A DNA stretch of 64,000 nucleotides, taken from NCBI RefSeq assembly GCF_003326755.1, contig NZ_JPWH01000007.1:124001-188000 (forward strand), in the 5' to 3' direction. A model generated the notes under the pieces. It was not told the DNA's origin. It made no database searches and saw only the letters and a list, made by a program, of their open reading frames with translations. This document shows positions 26,867 to 34,856 of this stretch, in pieces. The stretch is from Thalassospira profundimaris. Its GTDB lineage: Bacteria; Pseudomonadota; Alphaproteobacteria; Rhodospirillales; Thalassospiraceae. Within the stretch, counting starts at the first letter, position 1. Every line of letters starts with the position of its first letter. Both the position numbers and the translations under genes were made by a program.

Positions 26867-28321
26867 TTAACGAATGGCGGTGCAGAAATATTTGATCTCC
26901 AAATATTCCTCGATGCCGTATTTTGAACCTTCCCGGCCCAGGCCGGACTGTTTCACACCACCAAACGGCGCAACTTCGTTCGAGATCAGGCCGGTATTGT
27001 GCCCGACCATGCCATAATCCAGGGCTTCGGCAACACGCCAGCTCCGGCGGGCATTTTCGGTATAGAAATAAGCCGCCAGACCAAATTCGGTGTCATTGGC
27101 CATTGCAACGACGTCTTCTTCGGTCTCGAATTTGAACAGCGGTGCCACCGGGCCAAAGGTTTCTTCGCGCGCCACTTTCATGGATTGTGTGACGTTGGCC
27201 AGCACGGTCGGTTCGTAGAAGGTGCCGCCTTGGGAACCGCGCGTGCCGCCGGTCACAATCTTCGCCCCTTTGGCGAGCGCATCGGCAACATGCTCCTCGA
27301 CTTTCGCCAGGGCATCTTCGTCAATCAGCGGGCCAATCAGAACACCCTGTTCGGTACCCGCCCCAACCGGCATTGATTTAACCCGTTCGGCCAGCTTGGC
27401 GGCAAAGGTATCGTAAACACCGGCCTGAATATAAAGGCGGTTGGCACAGACACAGGTTTGCCCGGCATTGCGATATTTCGAGACGATGGCCCCTTCGATG
27501 GCGGCATCAATGTCGGCATCGTCAAAAACGATGAAAGGCGCATTGCCACCCAGTTCAAGGCTGAGTTTTTTAATGGTCGGGGCGCACTGGCCCATCAGAA
27601 TGCGACCCACTTCCGTTGATCCGGTAAAGGAAAGTTTGCGCACTTTGTCCGACGCAGTAAGTGTTCCGCCAATTTCCTGTGCCGGGCCGGTAACAACCTG
27701 AAATACGCCTTTGGGAATACCGGCCTGCTCTGCCAGATAGGCAAGGGCCAGGGCGGTCAGCGGTGTTTGTTCAGCCGGTTTGACAATCATGGTGCAGCCC
27801 GCAGCCAGTGCCGGGGCGGCCTTGCGTGTGATCATGGCAGCCGGGAAGTTCCAGGGCGTGATCGCGGCACAAACGCCAATCGGCTGTTTTAACACGATCA
27901 GCCGTTTGTCAGTTGTGGGCGACGGGATGGTATCGCCATAAACCCGTTTTGCCTCTTCGGCGAACCATTCAACAAAGGATGCCGCATACATGGCTTCACC
28001 TTTGGCTTCCGCCAGCGGTTTGCCCTGTTCGGCTGTCATCATGGCGCCAAGGTCATCGGCATTTTCAACAATCAGGTTAAACCAGCGCCGCAAAATGGCC
28101 GCCCGTTCCTTGGCTGCCAGGGCGGACCAATCGGTAAAGGCACGTTCGGCGGCAATGATGGCGGTTTCGGTTTCAATACTGCCCAATACCGGCACGGTCG
28201 CAACAACGCTGCCATCAAACGGGTTGGTAACATCCAGCGTCGCGCCTTTCGGGGATGTGACCCATTTGCCATCAATCAGGCAGGCGGTTTTTAAAAGTTC
28301 GGGATTTTTCAGGTTAAGCAT
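26867..28321 (-). CDS. blcA: Succinate-semialdehyde dehydrogenase (NAD(P)+)
   Basis: 484 residues, GabD-type aldehyde dehydrogenase. The general base is E256 in LELGGNAPF and the nucleophile C290 in NAGQTCVCANRLY; TPWNFPAAMITRK and FTGSTEVGR are the cofactor regions. It converts succinate semialdehyde to succinate. ATG 28321 has AAGGAGGAAAA ahead and is preferred over 28342. First gene of the leftward blcABC-like operon, under a promoter shared with the divergent IclR gene. Without context it could be called gabD; no GABA transaminase is nearby. Confidence 0.88.
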   Translation of the reverse strand: MLNLKNPELLKTACLIDGKWVTSPKGATLDVTNPFDGSVVATVPVLGSIETETAIIAAERAFTDWSALAAKERAAILRRWFNLIVENADDLGAMMTAEQGKPLAEAKGEAMYAASFVEWFAEEAKRVYGDTIPSPTTDKRLIVLKQPIGVCAAITPWNFPAAMITRKAAPALAAGCTMIVKPAEQTPLTALALAYLAEQAGIPKGVFQVVTGPAQEIGGTLTASDKVRKLSFTGSTEVGRILMGQCAPTIKKLSLELGGNAPFIVFDDADIDAAIEGAIVSKYRNAGQTCVCANRLYIQAGVYDTFAAKLAERVKSMPVGAGTEQGVLIGPLIDEDALAKVEEHVADALAKGAKIVTGGTRGSQGGTFYEPTVLANVTQSMKVAREETFGPVAPLFKFETEEDVVAMANDTEFGLAAYFYTENARRSWRVAEALDYGMVGHNTGLISNEVAPFGGVKQSGLGREGSKYGIEEYLEIKYFCTAIR

Positions 28322-28330
28322 TTTTCCTCC

Positions 28331-28374
28331 TTGAAAGTTCATTATATTGAACTTATATCAATTAGTTGAACTTA
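28331..28374. promoter_or_regulatory. Candidate IclR (BlcR) operator region
   Basis: In the 96-bp gap between divergent starts are two direct copies of TTGAACTTA (28347-28355 and 28366-28374), 19 bases apart, plus the inverted TTGAAAGTTCA (28331-28341). Two turns of spacing suits a tetrameric IclR protein bound to one DNA face. It also overlaps the likely promoters. Confidence 0.6.
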
Positions 28375-28417
28375 CGGTGCCGTCAAACACGGATTGAAGT
28401 CAAGAAGGAAAACAAAT

Positions 28418-29197
28418 ATGGCAGAGACAGAAGCGGCCAATACCGGTGCGACAGCCGTGCCCGCACTACGTCGTGCGGTTGCAATTATGGACTATGTTTC
28501 ACAGACCTCAAAACAACCCAATGCGGCCGAGATCGGGCGCGTTCTATCCCTGCCCAAAAGCACCCTACACGGGCTTTTGCTCGCGATGATTGAACTGGGA
28601 TTGTTAACAAGGGGGGCAGACGGTACCTTTAGCGCCGGTCCGCATCCAATGCGATGGGCGAACGGATTTTTGGCACAGAATGATCTGGTCGAGGTTTTCA
28701 AAACCTATTTTGCGGAGACTCGTGATTTCACGCAATATACCATCACGATGACAGTGCTGGACGGAAACAAGGTGGTTTATATCGCCTGTTCCAACGCCAA
28801 TTTGCCTCTCGGTGTTACATTTCGCATTGGTATGCGTTTGCCTGCCGCCTTCACCGCAACCGGCAAGGCGCTGCTTGCCGAACTGGATCCGGTCACGCTT
28901 AAAGATCTGTTTGCCAGCCGGTTTCCTGACCCTTTGACATCACGAAGTGTGCGCAATCCCGGAGAGCTTGCAAGAGATTTGGAAGAAACCCGACAAAGGG
29001 GTTTTTCAATTGATGACGGACAGGTTCGGGAGGGAATGATCTGCTTGGGCACTGCACTGCATAACCACACAGGTGATGCTGTCGCCGGGTTGGCGATTTC
29101 GCTTACCCGCAGCGAGGCAACAGCCAAAGCCATCGCAGACCTGGGCGGGAAACTGGTCAATGCAGGCAGGGAAATCTCGCGGCGTCTTGGCGCCTGA
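28418..29197 (+). CDS. blcR: IclR-family repressor of the lactone operon
   Basis: 259 residues. An N-terminal winged helix (about 12-70: ALRRAVAIMDYVSQ, NAAEIGRVLSLPKSTLHGLL) precedes an IclR effector domain with LPAAFTATGKALLAELDP and RQRGFSIDDGQVREGMICLG. It starts at ATG 28418 behind AAGAAGGA; a TTG at 28394 is less likely. It is divergent from the semialdehyde dehydrogenase gene, as BlcR/AttJ is in Agrobacterium, where 4-hydroxybutyrate and succinate semialdehyde relieve repression. Effector identity here is by analogy. Confidence 0.85.
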   Translation: MAETEAANTGATAVPALRRAVAIMDYVSQTSKQPNAAEIGRVLSLPKSTLHGLLLAMIELGLLTRGADGTFSAGPHPMRWANGFLAQNDLVEVFKTYFAETRDFTQYTITMTVLDGNKVVYIACSNANLPLGVTFRIGMRLPAAFTATGKALLAELDPVTLKDLFASRFPDPLTSRSVRNPGELARDLEETRQRGFSIDDGQVREGMICLGTALHNHTGDAVAGLAISLTRSEATAKAIADLGGKLVNAGREISRRLGA

Positions 29198-29225
29198 AAA
29201 ACGTGAAAATAAACCCTCACCCCGA

Positions 29226-29990
29226 TTACAGGGACTGTTTTGAAAACCCCGTGCGAATAGCATAAGCCCAATCAGACCTGCCATTTTCATCGGCCCTTTG
29301 GGCGGCTTTTTCGTGGTCATATGCCACGGCAATCAGCTCAATATCGGGCAGGGCGGCGGGTTGGTTTACATTGATGGTCAAAAGGGCATATCGGGCGTGG
29401 GGTGATCCGCTTTCTGAAACATGGGCGGGTTCATCATCGTCATAGGCCGGGCAACCGACCGAATCGGGATTGATAATCGTGATGCCGTTTCGCGTATGCA
29501 CGATATCGGGCCGATGGCTGTGGCCGACCAGCACAATTTTACAATCCGCTGCGCCATTGCCCAGCCGGGCGGAAATGGCGGTTTCGGCATCGCGGACCAG
29601 CCCGCCATTTTCAATTCGATCGATCAAATAGGTTTCGTCATCGTCGGGGGTGGCGTGGCAGGCAAAGATGCCCGGTGCGATCACGGTGGATTGCGGCAGC
29701 GCGCCCAGCCATTCGCGGTCCTGCTGTGTGATCTGGCTGGTGGCATAGCGGTCAGATGCGATCATGGTTTCAACGGGCAGGGTGGCAACCTGCCGGTCAT
29801 GGTTGCCGCGCACGGTGATGGCATCAAGTTGACGCAACAGTTTCATGGTCTCGCACGGCCAAAGTGGCCCGGAAATGCAGTCGCCCAAATTAACAATGAA
29901 GTCCGCGCCTTCGCGCTGCTTTAAATCAGCCAGGACAGCTTTAAGCGCCAGGGCATTACCATGAATATCGGCAAGGATCGCTATTTTCAT
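29226..29990 (-). CDS. Calcineurin-like metallophosphoesterase
   Basis: 254 residues. The five metal motifs are in order: ADIHGN (7-12), NLGDCISGP, RGNHD, FACHATPD and VGHSHRPD. This matches the YfcE/Metallophos_2 group of small phosphodiesterases and phosphatases. No signal peptide, so cytoplasmic. The physiological substrate is unknown. It stands between two catabolic blocks with its own promoter and converges on the IclR gene with only 28 bases between stops. Confidence 0.88.
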   Translation of the reverse strand: MKIAILADIHGNALALKAVLADLKQREGADFIVNLGDCISGPLWPCETMKLLRQLDAITVRGNHDRQVATLPVETMIASDRYATSQITQQDREWLGALPQSTVIAPGIFACHATPDDDETYLIDRIENGGLVRDAETAISARLGNGAADCKIVLVGHSHRPDIVHTRNGITIINPDSVGCPAYDDDEPAHVSESGSPHARYALLTINVNQPAALPDIELIAVAYDHEKAAQRADENGRSDWAYAIRTGFSKQSL

Positions 29991-30063
29991 GCTGCTATCT
30001 GCCTGTTATGCCGTTAAGGCCTAAAATTATAGCGTTTATCCTATGAGAATCCCCAAAATAAAA

Positions 30064-30090
30064 ACGGGGATGCCCAAAATGCACCCCCGT
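30064..30090 (-). terminator. Terminator of the TRAP / 5-dehydrogenase operon
   Basis: ACGGGG (30065-region) and CCCCGT (to 30090), with inner TGC/GCA pairs, form an imperfect stem; read leftward it is followed by a T-rich run. It ends the operon whose last gene stops at 30114. Confidence 0.7.
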
Positions 30091-30113
30091 CTGATTGGTC
30101 GATCTAACCTTGT

Positions 30114-31157
30114 TTAACTGGCAAAGGCGAAATGTACCTTTACCGCCCTGCTGCGGTCGCGCGCCATGTCAAAGGCGGTGACGGCATCATCCAGTTCAAA
30201 GCTGGTGGTGATGATCGGTTTGACGTCAATCTTGCCACTATCAATGGCCTGTACCGCCTGGGCATATTCGACGTGGAAGCGGTGCGTGCCGACAATCATC
30301 AGTTCCTTGGCAACCACCGGGTTGAAGGATACCGGAATATCGCCAGCCACCCCAACCTGGACCAAAATGCCCTGCGGGCGCAGCATCCTGATGGCCGATC
30401 CAATGGCCGGGGCGGCAGCGGAGCATTCAAAGCACACATCAATCTGGCCTTTGCCTTCTTCGTATTTGGCAAGGTCGGTTGCATTGCGGGCAATGTTAAC
30501 CGCCTTGTCCGCGCCCATTTGCAGGGCGACATCAAGGGCATAGTCCTGAAGGTCGGTGACAATAATTTCGGCAGCCCCGGCCTGTTTGGCCGCTGCAACA
30601 CAAAGTGCACCAATCGGCCCGGCACCCGTAACCAAAACGCGCTTGCCCGAAAGATCGCCCGCACGGTTTACCGCATGCAGGCACACCGCCAGCGGTTCGG
30701 CACAGGCGGCCTGGGCCAGGCTGGTTTTGTTGGAAACCGGTACACATTGCGCGGCATTAACCGTGATCACATCGCGAAACGCGCCCTGAACATGCGGCAG
30801 GCGAATGGCCGAACCAAAGAACCGCATATCCAGGCAATGCTGTTGCAAATCCTTTTTGCAATATTCGCATTCCCCGCATGGGTGGCTGGGATTAAGGGCC
30901 ACTTTTTGACCAATGCTAACATTATTAACATCGTCAGAGACGGCAATAACGGTGCCTGCAACCTCGTGCCCCAGAATGATAGGTTCGCGCACGCGGATCT
31001 GGCCGATCCCGCCTTCGTAAAAATAGTGAATATCCGAACCGCAAATCCCGCCAGCCCCTATGCGGACAGTGACCTGTCCGGGCGCAAGGGGGGCTACATG
31101 GTCGGTTTCGATACGCACATCCTGTTGTCCGTATAAACGGCAAACACGGGTTTCCAT
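30114..31157 (-). CDS. L-idonate / L-gulonate 5-dehydrogenase-like zinc alcohol dehydrogenase
   Basis: 347 residues, MDR superfamily. The catalytic zinc site is in GGICGSDIHYF and LGHEVAG plus the CAEPLAV glutamate; the structural zinc set is CGECEYCKKDLQQHC. The Rossmann motif GAGPIGALCVAAAKQAG lies near residue 175. The closest known enzymes are IdnD and the RspB-type L-gulonate 5-dehydrogenases, which form 5-keto-gluconate or D-fructuronate. With UxuB and UxuA divergently encoded, the RspB-type reaction L-gulonate to D-fructuronate would lead straight to D-mannonate. It is the last gene of the GntR-TRAP operon, 7 bases after dctM. Confidence 0.82.
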   Translation of the reverse strand: METRVCRLYGQQDVRIETDHVAPLAPGQVTVRIGAGGICGSDIHYFYEGGIGQIRVREPIILGHEVAGTVIAVSDDVNNVSIGQKVALNPSHPCGECEYCKKDLQQHCLDMRFFGSAIRLPHVQGAFRDVITVNAAQCVPVSNKTSLAQAACAEPLAVCLHAVNRAGDLSGKRVLVTGAGPIGALCVAAAKQAGAAEIIVTDLQDYALDVALQMGADKAVNIARNATDLAKYEEGKGQIDVCFECSAAAPAIGSAIRMLRPQGILVQVGVAGDIPVSFNPVVAKELMIVGTHRFHVEYAQAVQAIDSGKIDVKPIITTSFELDDAVTAFDMARDRSRAVKVHFAFAS

Positions 31158-31164
31158 ATTTTGA

Positions 31165-32439
31165 TTACTCCATCAGGGACGGCAGCCAGGTCGAGAAGAA
31201 CGGCACATAGGACACCAAAAACAGAATGATGATATTGGTGACAAGATAGGGCACCAAAGCCCGTATCACAGGGCCGAGCGGCGACTTGGCGATATTGGCG
31301 CAAATGAACATGCAAATGCCGACAGGCGGTGTCGTCAGGCCGATCATCAGGTTGAGAACGGCAAACACGGCGAAGTGGATCGGATCAATGCCGACATTTT
31401 GCGCAAGGGTGAGCAGCGGCACGAACAGAATGATCAGGGCGGCAATGGTTTCCATGAACATGCCGACCACCAGCAACACCAGATTGATCAGCAGGATCAC
31501 GACATATTTGTTGTCGGTCAGGCTTAAGACGGCATTGGAAATCATGGTCGGGATATGTTCGGCCACCAGGATCCAGCCAAAGACATTGGCAAAACCGACC
31601 AGCGCCAAAATGGCAGCGGCGGTAATGGCACTGTCGATCAAAATACCCGGCACGGCCCGCAGGGGCAGGTCGCGATACACGAAGGCCCCGACGACAAAGG
31701 CATACAGGCTGGCAATGACGGCGGTTTCGGTGGGGGTGGCAATGCCGCTAAGCAGGCCGCCAATGATCAGGGCCGTCATGGCAAGCGCCCAAAACGCGCC
31801 GATAAAGGATTTGCCCAGTTCGCCAAAGCCCTGCCAGGGTTGATGTGGAAAGTCGTTTTTAACCGCCAGGATATAGGTCGTCACCATCATCGCCAGACCC
31901 ATCATCATGCCCGGAAGGGCCCCGGCGATGAACATTTTACCCACCGAAATGCCCGACAGCGCGCCAACGATAATCATGGGCATGGAGGGCGGAATGATTG
32001 GCCCGACGGTTGAGGAGGCCGCAGTGACCGCCGCGGCAAACGGGCCGGAATAGCCCGCCCGTTTCATGCCCGGAATCATCATGCCACCAATGGAGGCGGC
32101 ATCGGCAACAGCGGTGCCGGAAATGCCGCCAAACAGCATCGACCCGGCAACGTTGGTCAGGCCAAGGCCGCCGCGCATCCAGCCCACCAGCGCGTTGGCA
32201 AAGCGCACGATACGCGGCGTAATACCGCCGCCATTCATCAAATTACCGGCCAGAATAAAGCCGGGAATGCACAGCAGGACAAACACATCCATCCCGGCAA
32301 ACATTTTTTGCGGGATAATGACCAGCGGCATGCCCTGCATCAACAGGTATGCCATTGATGACAGGCCGAGGGTAACGGCGACGGGCAGGCCAATCATCAG
32401 GCCCAGAACAAAAACACCCAGCAGGACAGCAAGGCTCAT
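31165..32439 (-). CDS. dctM: TRAP transporter, large permease (DctM/SiaM type)
   Basis: 424 residues with about 12 hydrophobic helices, the ion-coupled transport subunit. Family blocks are GLPVAVTLGLSS, CIPGFILAGNLMNGGGITPRIV, GTAVADAASIGGMMIPGM, and FMETIAALIILFVPLL. The start ATG 32439 overlaps the dctQ stop in an ATGA arrangement. The substrate is set by the binding protein, probably a sugar acid in this context. Confidence 0.93.
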   Translation of the reverse strand: MSLAVLLGVFVLGLMIGLPVAVTLGLSSMAYLLMQGMPLVIIPQKMFAGMDVFVLLCIPGFILAGNLMNGGGITPRIVRFANALVGWMRGGLGLTNVAGSMLFGGISGTAVADAASIGGMMIPGMKRAGYSGPFAAAVTAASSTVGPIIPPSMPMIIVGALSGISVGKMFIAGALPGMMMGLAMMVTTYILAVKNDFPHQPWQGFGELGKSFIGAFWALAMTALIIGGLLSGIATPTETAVIASLYAFVVGAFVYRDLPLRAVPGILIDSAITAAAILALVGFANVFGWILVAEHIPTMISNAVLSLTDNKYVVILLINLVLLVVGMFMETIAALIILFVPLLTLAQNVGIDPIHFAVFAVLNLMIGLTTPPVGICMFICANIAKSPLGPVIRALVPYLVTNIIILFLVSYVPFFSTWLPSLME

Positions 32440-32945
32440 GGTAATTCTCCGGACTGGCCTTCGGGTTTGCCGTTAGATGCGCCAGCCAGTACGCGAACAA
32501 CACGCAGCAGCGCAAAAAGCGACAGTAAAATCAGCAAAACAAAAACAGAGGCATGAACAAAATCCATGCGGACCCCCATTGCGGGCGAGGTTTGCCAGCG
32601 GCCAATCGACACAAACTGCCATGCGGGCATCACCAAAAGCCCGGCAAAAACCGTGGTCAGGATGGCCGACACCAGCAACAGCGTTTTCTGGATCGGGGCG
32701 GGCAGAATGTCCGTTACCAGTTCCACATTGACCAGTTCGCCATTGCGATAGGAAAGTCCAACGCCAAAGGCCGCCATATAAAGCAGGCATTGGCGGGTCA
32801 ATTCCTCGGTCCAGACCGGCGATTCAGGCAGGAAGGTGCGCGCAAAGACCTGTACCAGAACCGTGGCAAAGAGCAGGCCAAAGGCAATGCCGGTCATAAT
32901 ACGGCACAGCGCGATCAAAAGGGCATAAAGACGGGCGGCGGTCAC
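32436..32945 (-). CDS. dctQ: TRAP transporter, small permease (DctQ type)
   Basis: 169 residues with four hydrophobic helices. The WTEELTRQCLLYMAAFGVGLSYRNG block is the DctQ signature. The start is taken as GTG 32945, five bases after GGGGAG; the longer frame to 33035 would overlap dctP and begins with a non-hydrophobic tail. Four-base overlap with dctM. Confidence 0.88.
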   Translation of the reverse strand: MTAARLYALLIALCRIMTGIAFGLLFATVLVQVFARTFLPESPVWTEELTRQCLLYMAAFGVGLSYRNGELVNVELVTDILPAPIQKTLLLVSAILTTVFAGLLVMPAWQFVSIGRWQTSPAMGVRMDFVHASVFVLLILLSLFALLRVVRVLAGASNGKPEGQSGELP

Positions 32946-32969
32946 GATAACTCCCCTTTGCCGGGAATG

Positions 32970-32994
32970 GCCCGGCTGCCGATGACAGCCGGGC
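32970..32994 (-). other. Stem-loop between dctP and dctQ
   Basis: GCCCGGCTG (32970-32978) and CAGCCGGGC (32986-32994) form a perfect 9-bp stem right after the binding-protein gene, probably limiting readthrough or protecting the dctP message. Confidence 0.75.
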
Positions 32995-33003
32995 TTTAGA
33001 GAC

Positions 33004-33990
33004 TTATTTCTTTTTGTTAAACAGGTCCTGGACAATCGGGCGAATGTCGTCAGACACGTTTTTCAAAACGGCAGCTTCGGCCTGCTTGGCAAAGGCAGCC
33101 TGGTCAACATCGACAAAGGTCATGCCTTTGTCCTGCAATTCCTTGGTCAGGCGTTTTTCGTCTTCCAGGAACAGGCCACGCTCGAATTTCTGTGCCCGGC
33201 TGGCGGCTTCCATCACGGCTTTTTTGTCGTCATCCGACAGTTTCTGCCAGGTGATTTCCGAAATGGTCAGATAAATCCAGGAACGGACATGGTCGGTTTT
33301 GTTGACGTATTTCTGCACTTCATTGAAGCTTGCCGATTCAATTAGCGCCAGCGGGTTTTCCTGGGCATCAATCGTGCCAGCCTGTAGGGAGGTAAACACT
33401 TCCGAGAATGCCATCGGCGTCGGGCGGGCACCCAGCGTTTTCCAGACATCAACAAAAAGCGGCACGTTCGGTACGCGCAGTTTCAGGCCATTCAGGTCCG
33501 CCGGGGTCTTGATCGGACGGTTGGAGGTCAGCTCACGCGGGCCACGGGCAAAATAGGCAATCGGGCGAATGCGCGCACGTTCAATGATCTGTTCTTCGAT
33601 CTTCTTGCCAATGTCACCGCTGGCGACTTCGTCCATTTCCTCAAGCGAGGAATAGGCATAGGGCACAGCCAGCAATGCCGCCATCGGTGCCCAGTTTTGC
33701 AGGCTTTCACCGGTGATGGTCATGTCAACCGAACCCAGCTGCATGCCGTTGATCAGGTCAATTTCCTTGCCCAGCGTTTCGTTGGGGAAGACCTGCACTT
33801 CAATGCGGCCATCGGTCAGCTTTGACAGTTCTTCGCCAAATTTGACAGCGGCTTTGTGCCAGGCATTCTGTTCGTTGGCCAGGTGCCCCAGTTTCAGGGT
33901 CATTTCGGCGGCATTTGCACTGTGCATCATCAACAGTGCGGTTGCCCCGGCCATCAGCATGGTTTTTGTTTTCTTGAAAGTCAGCATCAT
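33004..33990 (-). CDS. dctP: TRAP transporter, periplasmic binding protein (DctP)
   Basis: 328 residues. Signal peptide MMLTFKKTKTMLMAGATALLMMHSANA. The DctP fold is shown by LKLGHLANEQNAWHKAA, FPNETLGKEIDLINGMQLGSVDM and LTSNRPIKTPADLNGLKLRVPN; the last segment contains the conserved arginine that pairs with the ligand carboxylate in this family. Two adjacent ATGs (33990, 33987) follow GGGAGGAAAA. An acidic ligand is therefore likely; a hexuronate or aldonate fits the neighbours. Confidence 0.92.
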   Translation of the reverse strand: MMLTFKKTKTMLMAGATALLMMHSANAAEMTLKLGHLANEQNAWHKAAVKFGEELSKLTDGRIEVQVFPNETLGKEIDLINGMQLGSVDMTITGESLQNWAPMAALLAVPYAYSSLEEMDEVASGDIGKKIEEQIIERARIRPIAYFARGPRELTSNRPIKTPADLNGLKLRVPNVPLFVDVWKTLGARPTPMAFSEVFTSLQAGTIDAQENPLALIESASFNEVQKYVNKTDHVRSWIYLTISEITWQKLSDDDKKAVMEAASRAQKFERGLFLEDEKRLTKELQDKGMTFVDVDQAAFAKQAEAAVLKNVSDDIRPIVQDLFNKKK

Positions 33991-34015
33991 TTTTCCTCCC
34001 GTAAATTGGTGATGC

Positions 34016-34726
34016 TTAGGGGGACGAAACCGGTTCGGAATCGTCGAATAGTTCGGAACGTGATTTGGCAATATCGGGCAGTGTCAGCAGAATTTCGCGG
34101 GTGTGCCGGCGCATGGCGTCCCCTGCTTTTTTCGGGTCGCCTGCTTCGATGGCGGCCAAAATGGCTTCGTGCTGGGCGACGATATCTTCCATCGAAAACT
34201 GGAAGTAACTTAAAAATCGCACCCGGTCGAGCTGGGCACGCACATCTTCAACCACCTTCCAGGCATATGTTTTTCCCGCAGATTCCGCGAGGCAGCGGTG
34301 AAAATCATGATCCAGGGCAAGAAAGGATTTGGCATCGCCCTGCATGGCGGTGCGCTGTTGGGCAATCAGGTCGCGCAGGCGGTTAATCGCGCCATTTGGC
34401 GGGTTGCTGGCGACATAGCTGGCAATATCGGCTTCGATGGCCTCGCGGACAAAACGGGCATCAATGACCGATGAAATGGAAATTTTGCGCACATAGGTGC
34501 CGCGCTGCGGGCGAATTTCCAGCAGGCCCTCGTCGGCCAGCTTGATAAAGGCCTCGCGCACGGGCTGGCGGCTGACATTGTAAGACCGGGCCAGTTCTGC
34601 TTCTGAAATCCGCACACCAGGCAGCAAATCGGCGCACACGATCCGCTCGCGAATGATGCGATGGATTTGCGGGCCAACCGCCTGATCGGTTGAAATAGAC
34701 CAGTTATAATCGCCGGGATCGGTCAT
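34016..34726 (-). CDS. GntR-family (FadR subfamily) regulator of the sugar-acid cluster
   Basis: 236 residues. The winged helix (about 20-90: RIIRERIVCADLLPGVRISE, YNVSRQPVREAFIKL) is followed by an all-helical FCD domain with DHDFHRCLAESAG and QHEAILAAIEAGDPKKA; the Asp/His residues are the metal-binding set of many FCD regulators. It heads the leftward TRAP operon and is divergent from uxuA. Family members such as ExuR/UxuR sense hexuronates. A nested inverted repeat between the genes (34765-34800) is the candidate site. Confidence 0.88.
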   Translation of the reverse strand: MTDPGDYNWSISTDQAVGPQIHRIIRERIVCADLLPGVRISEAELARSYNVSRQPVREAFIKLADEGLLEIRPQRGTYVRKISISSVIDARFVREAIEADIASYVASNPPNGAINRLRDLIAQQRTAMQGDAKSFLALDHDFHRCLAESAGKTYAWKVVEDVRAQLDRVRFLSYFQFSMEDIVAQHEAILAAIEAGDPKKAGDAMRRHTREILLTLPDIAKSRSELFDDSEPVSSP

Positions 34727-34764
34727 ATTTTAACTCCTTGCGTTTTTTGCTTATGCTGCATACT

Positions 34765-34800
34765 ACCATACTAGTCAACCATATTTTGACATGTTATGGT
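34765..34800. promoter_or_regulatory. Nested inverted repeat, candidate GntR operator
   Basis: ACCATA (34765-34770) mirrors TATGGT (34795-34800), and inside it GTCAA (34774-34778) mirrors TTGAC (34786-34790). It lies in the 130-bp divergent region between the regulator and uxuA. Confidence 0.5.
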
Positions 34801-34856
34801 GACGATCAGACTTATAGACTGTGGACATGCAGCCACGCCAACACAGAGAGAACAGC

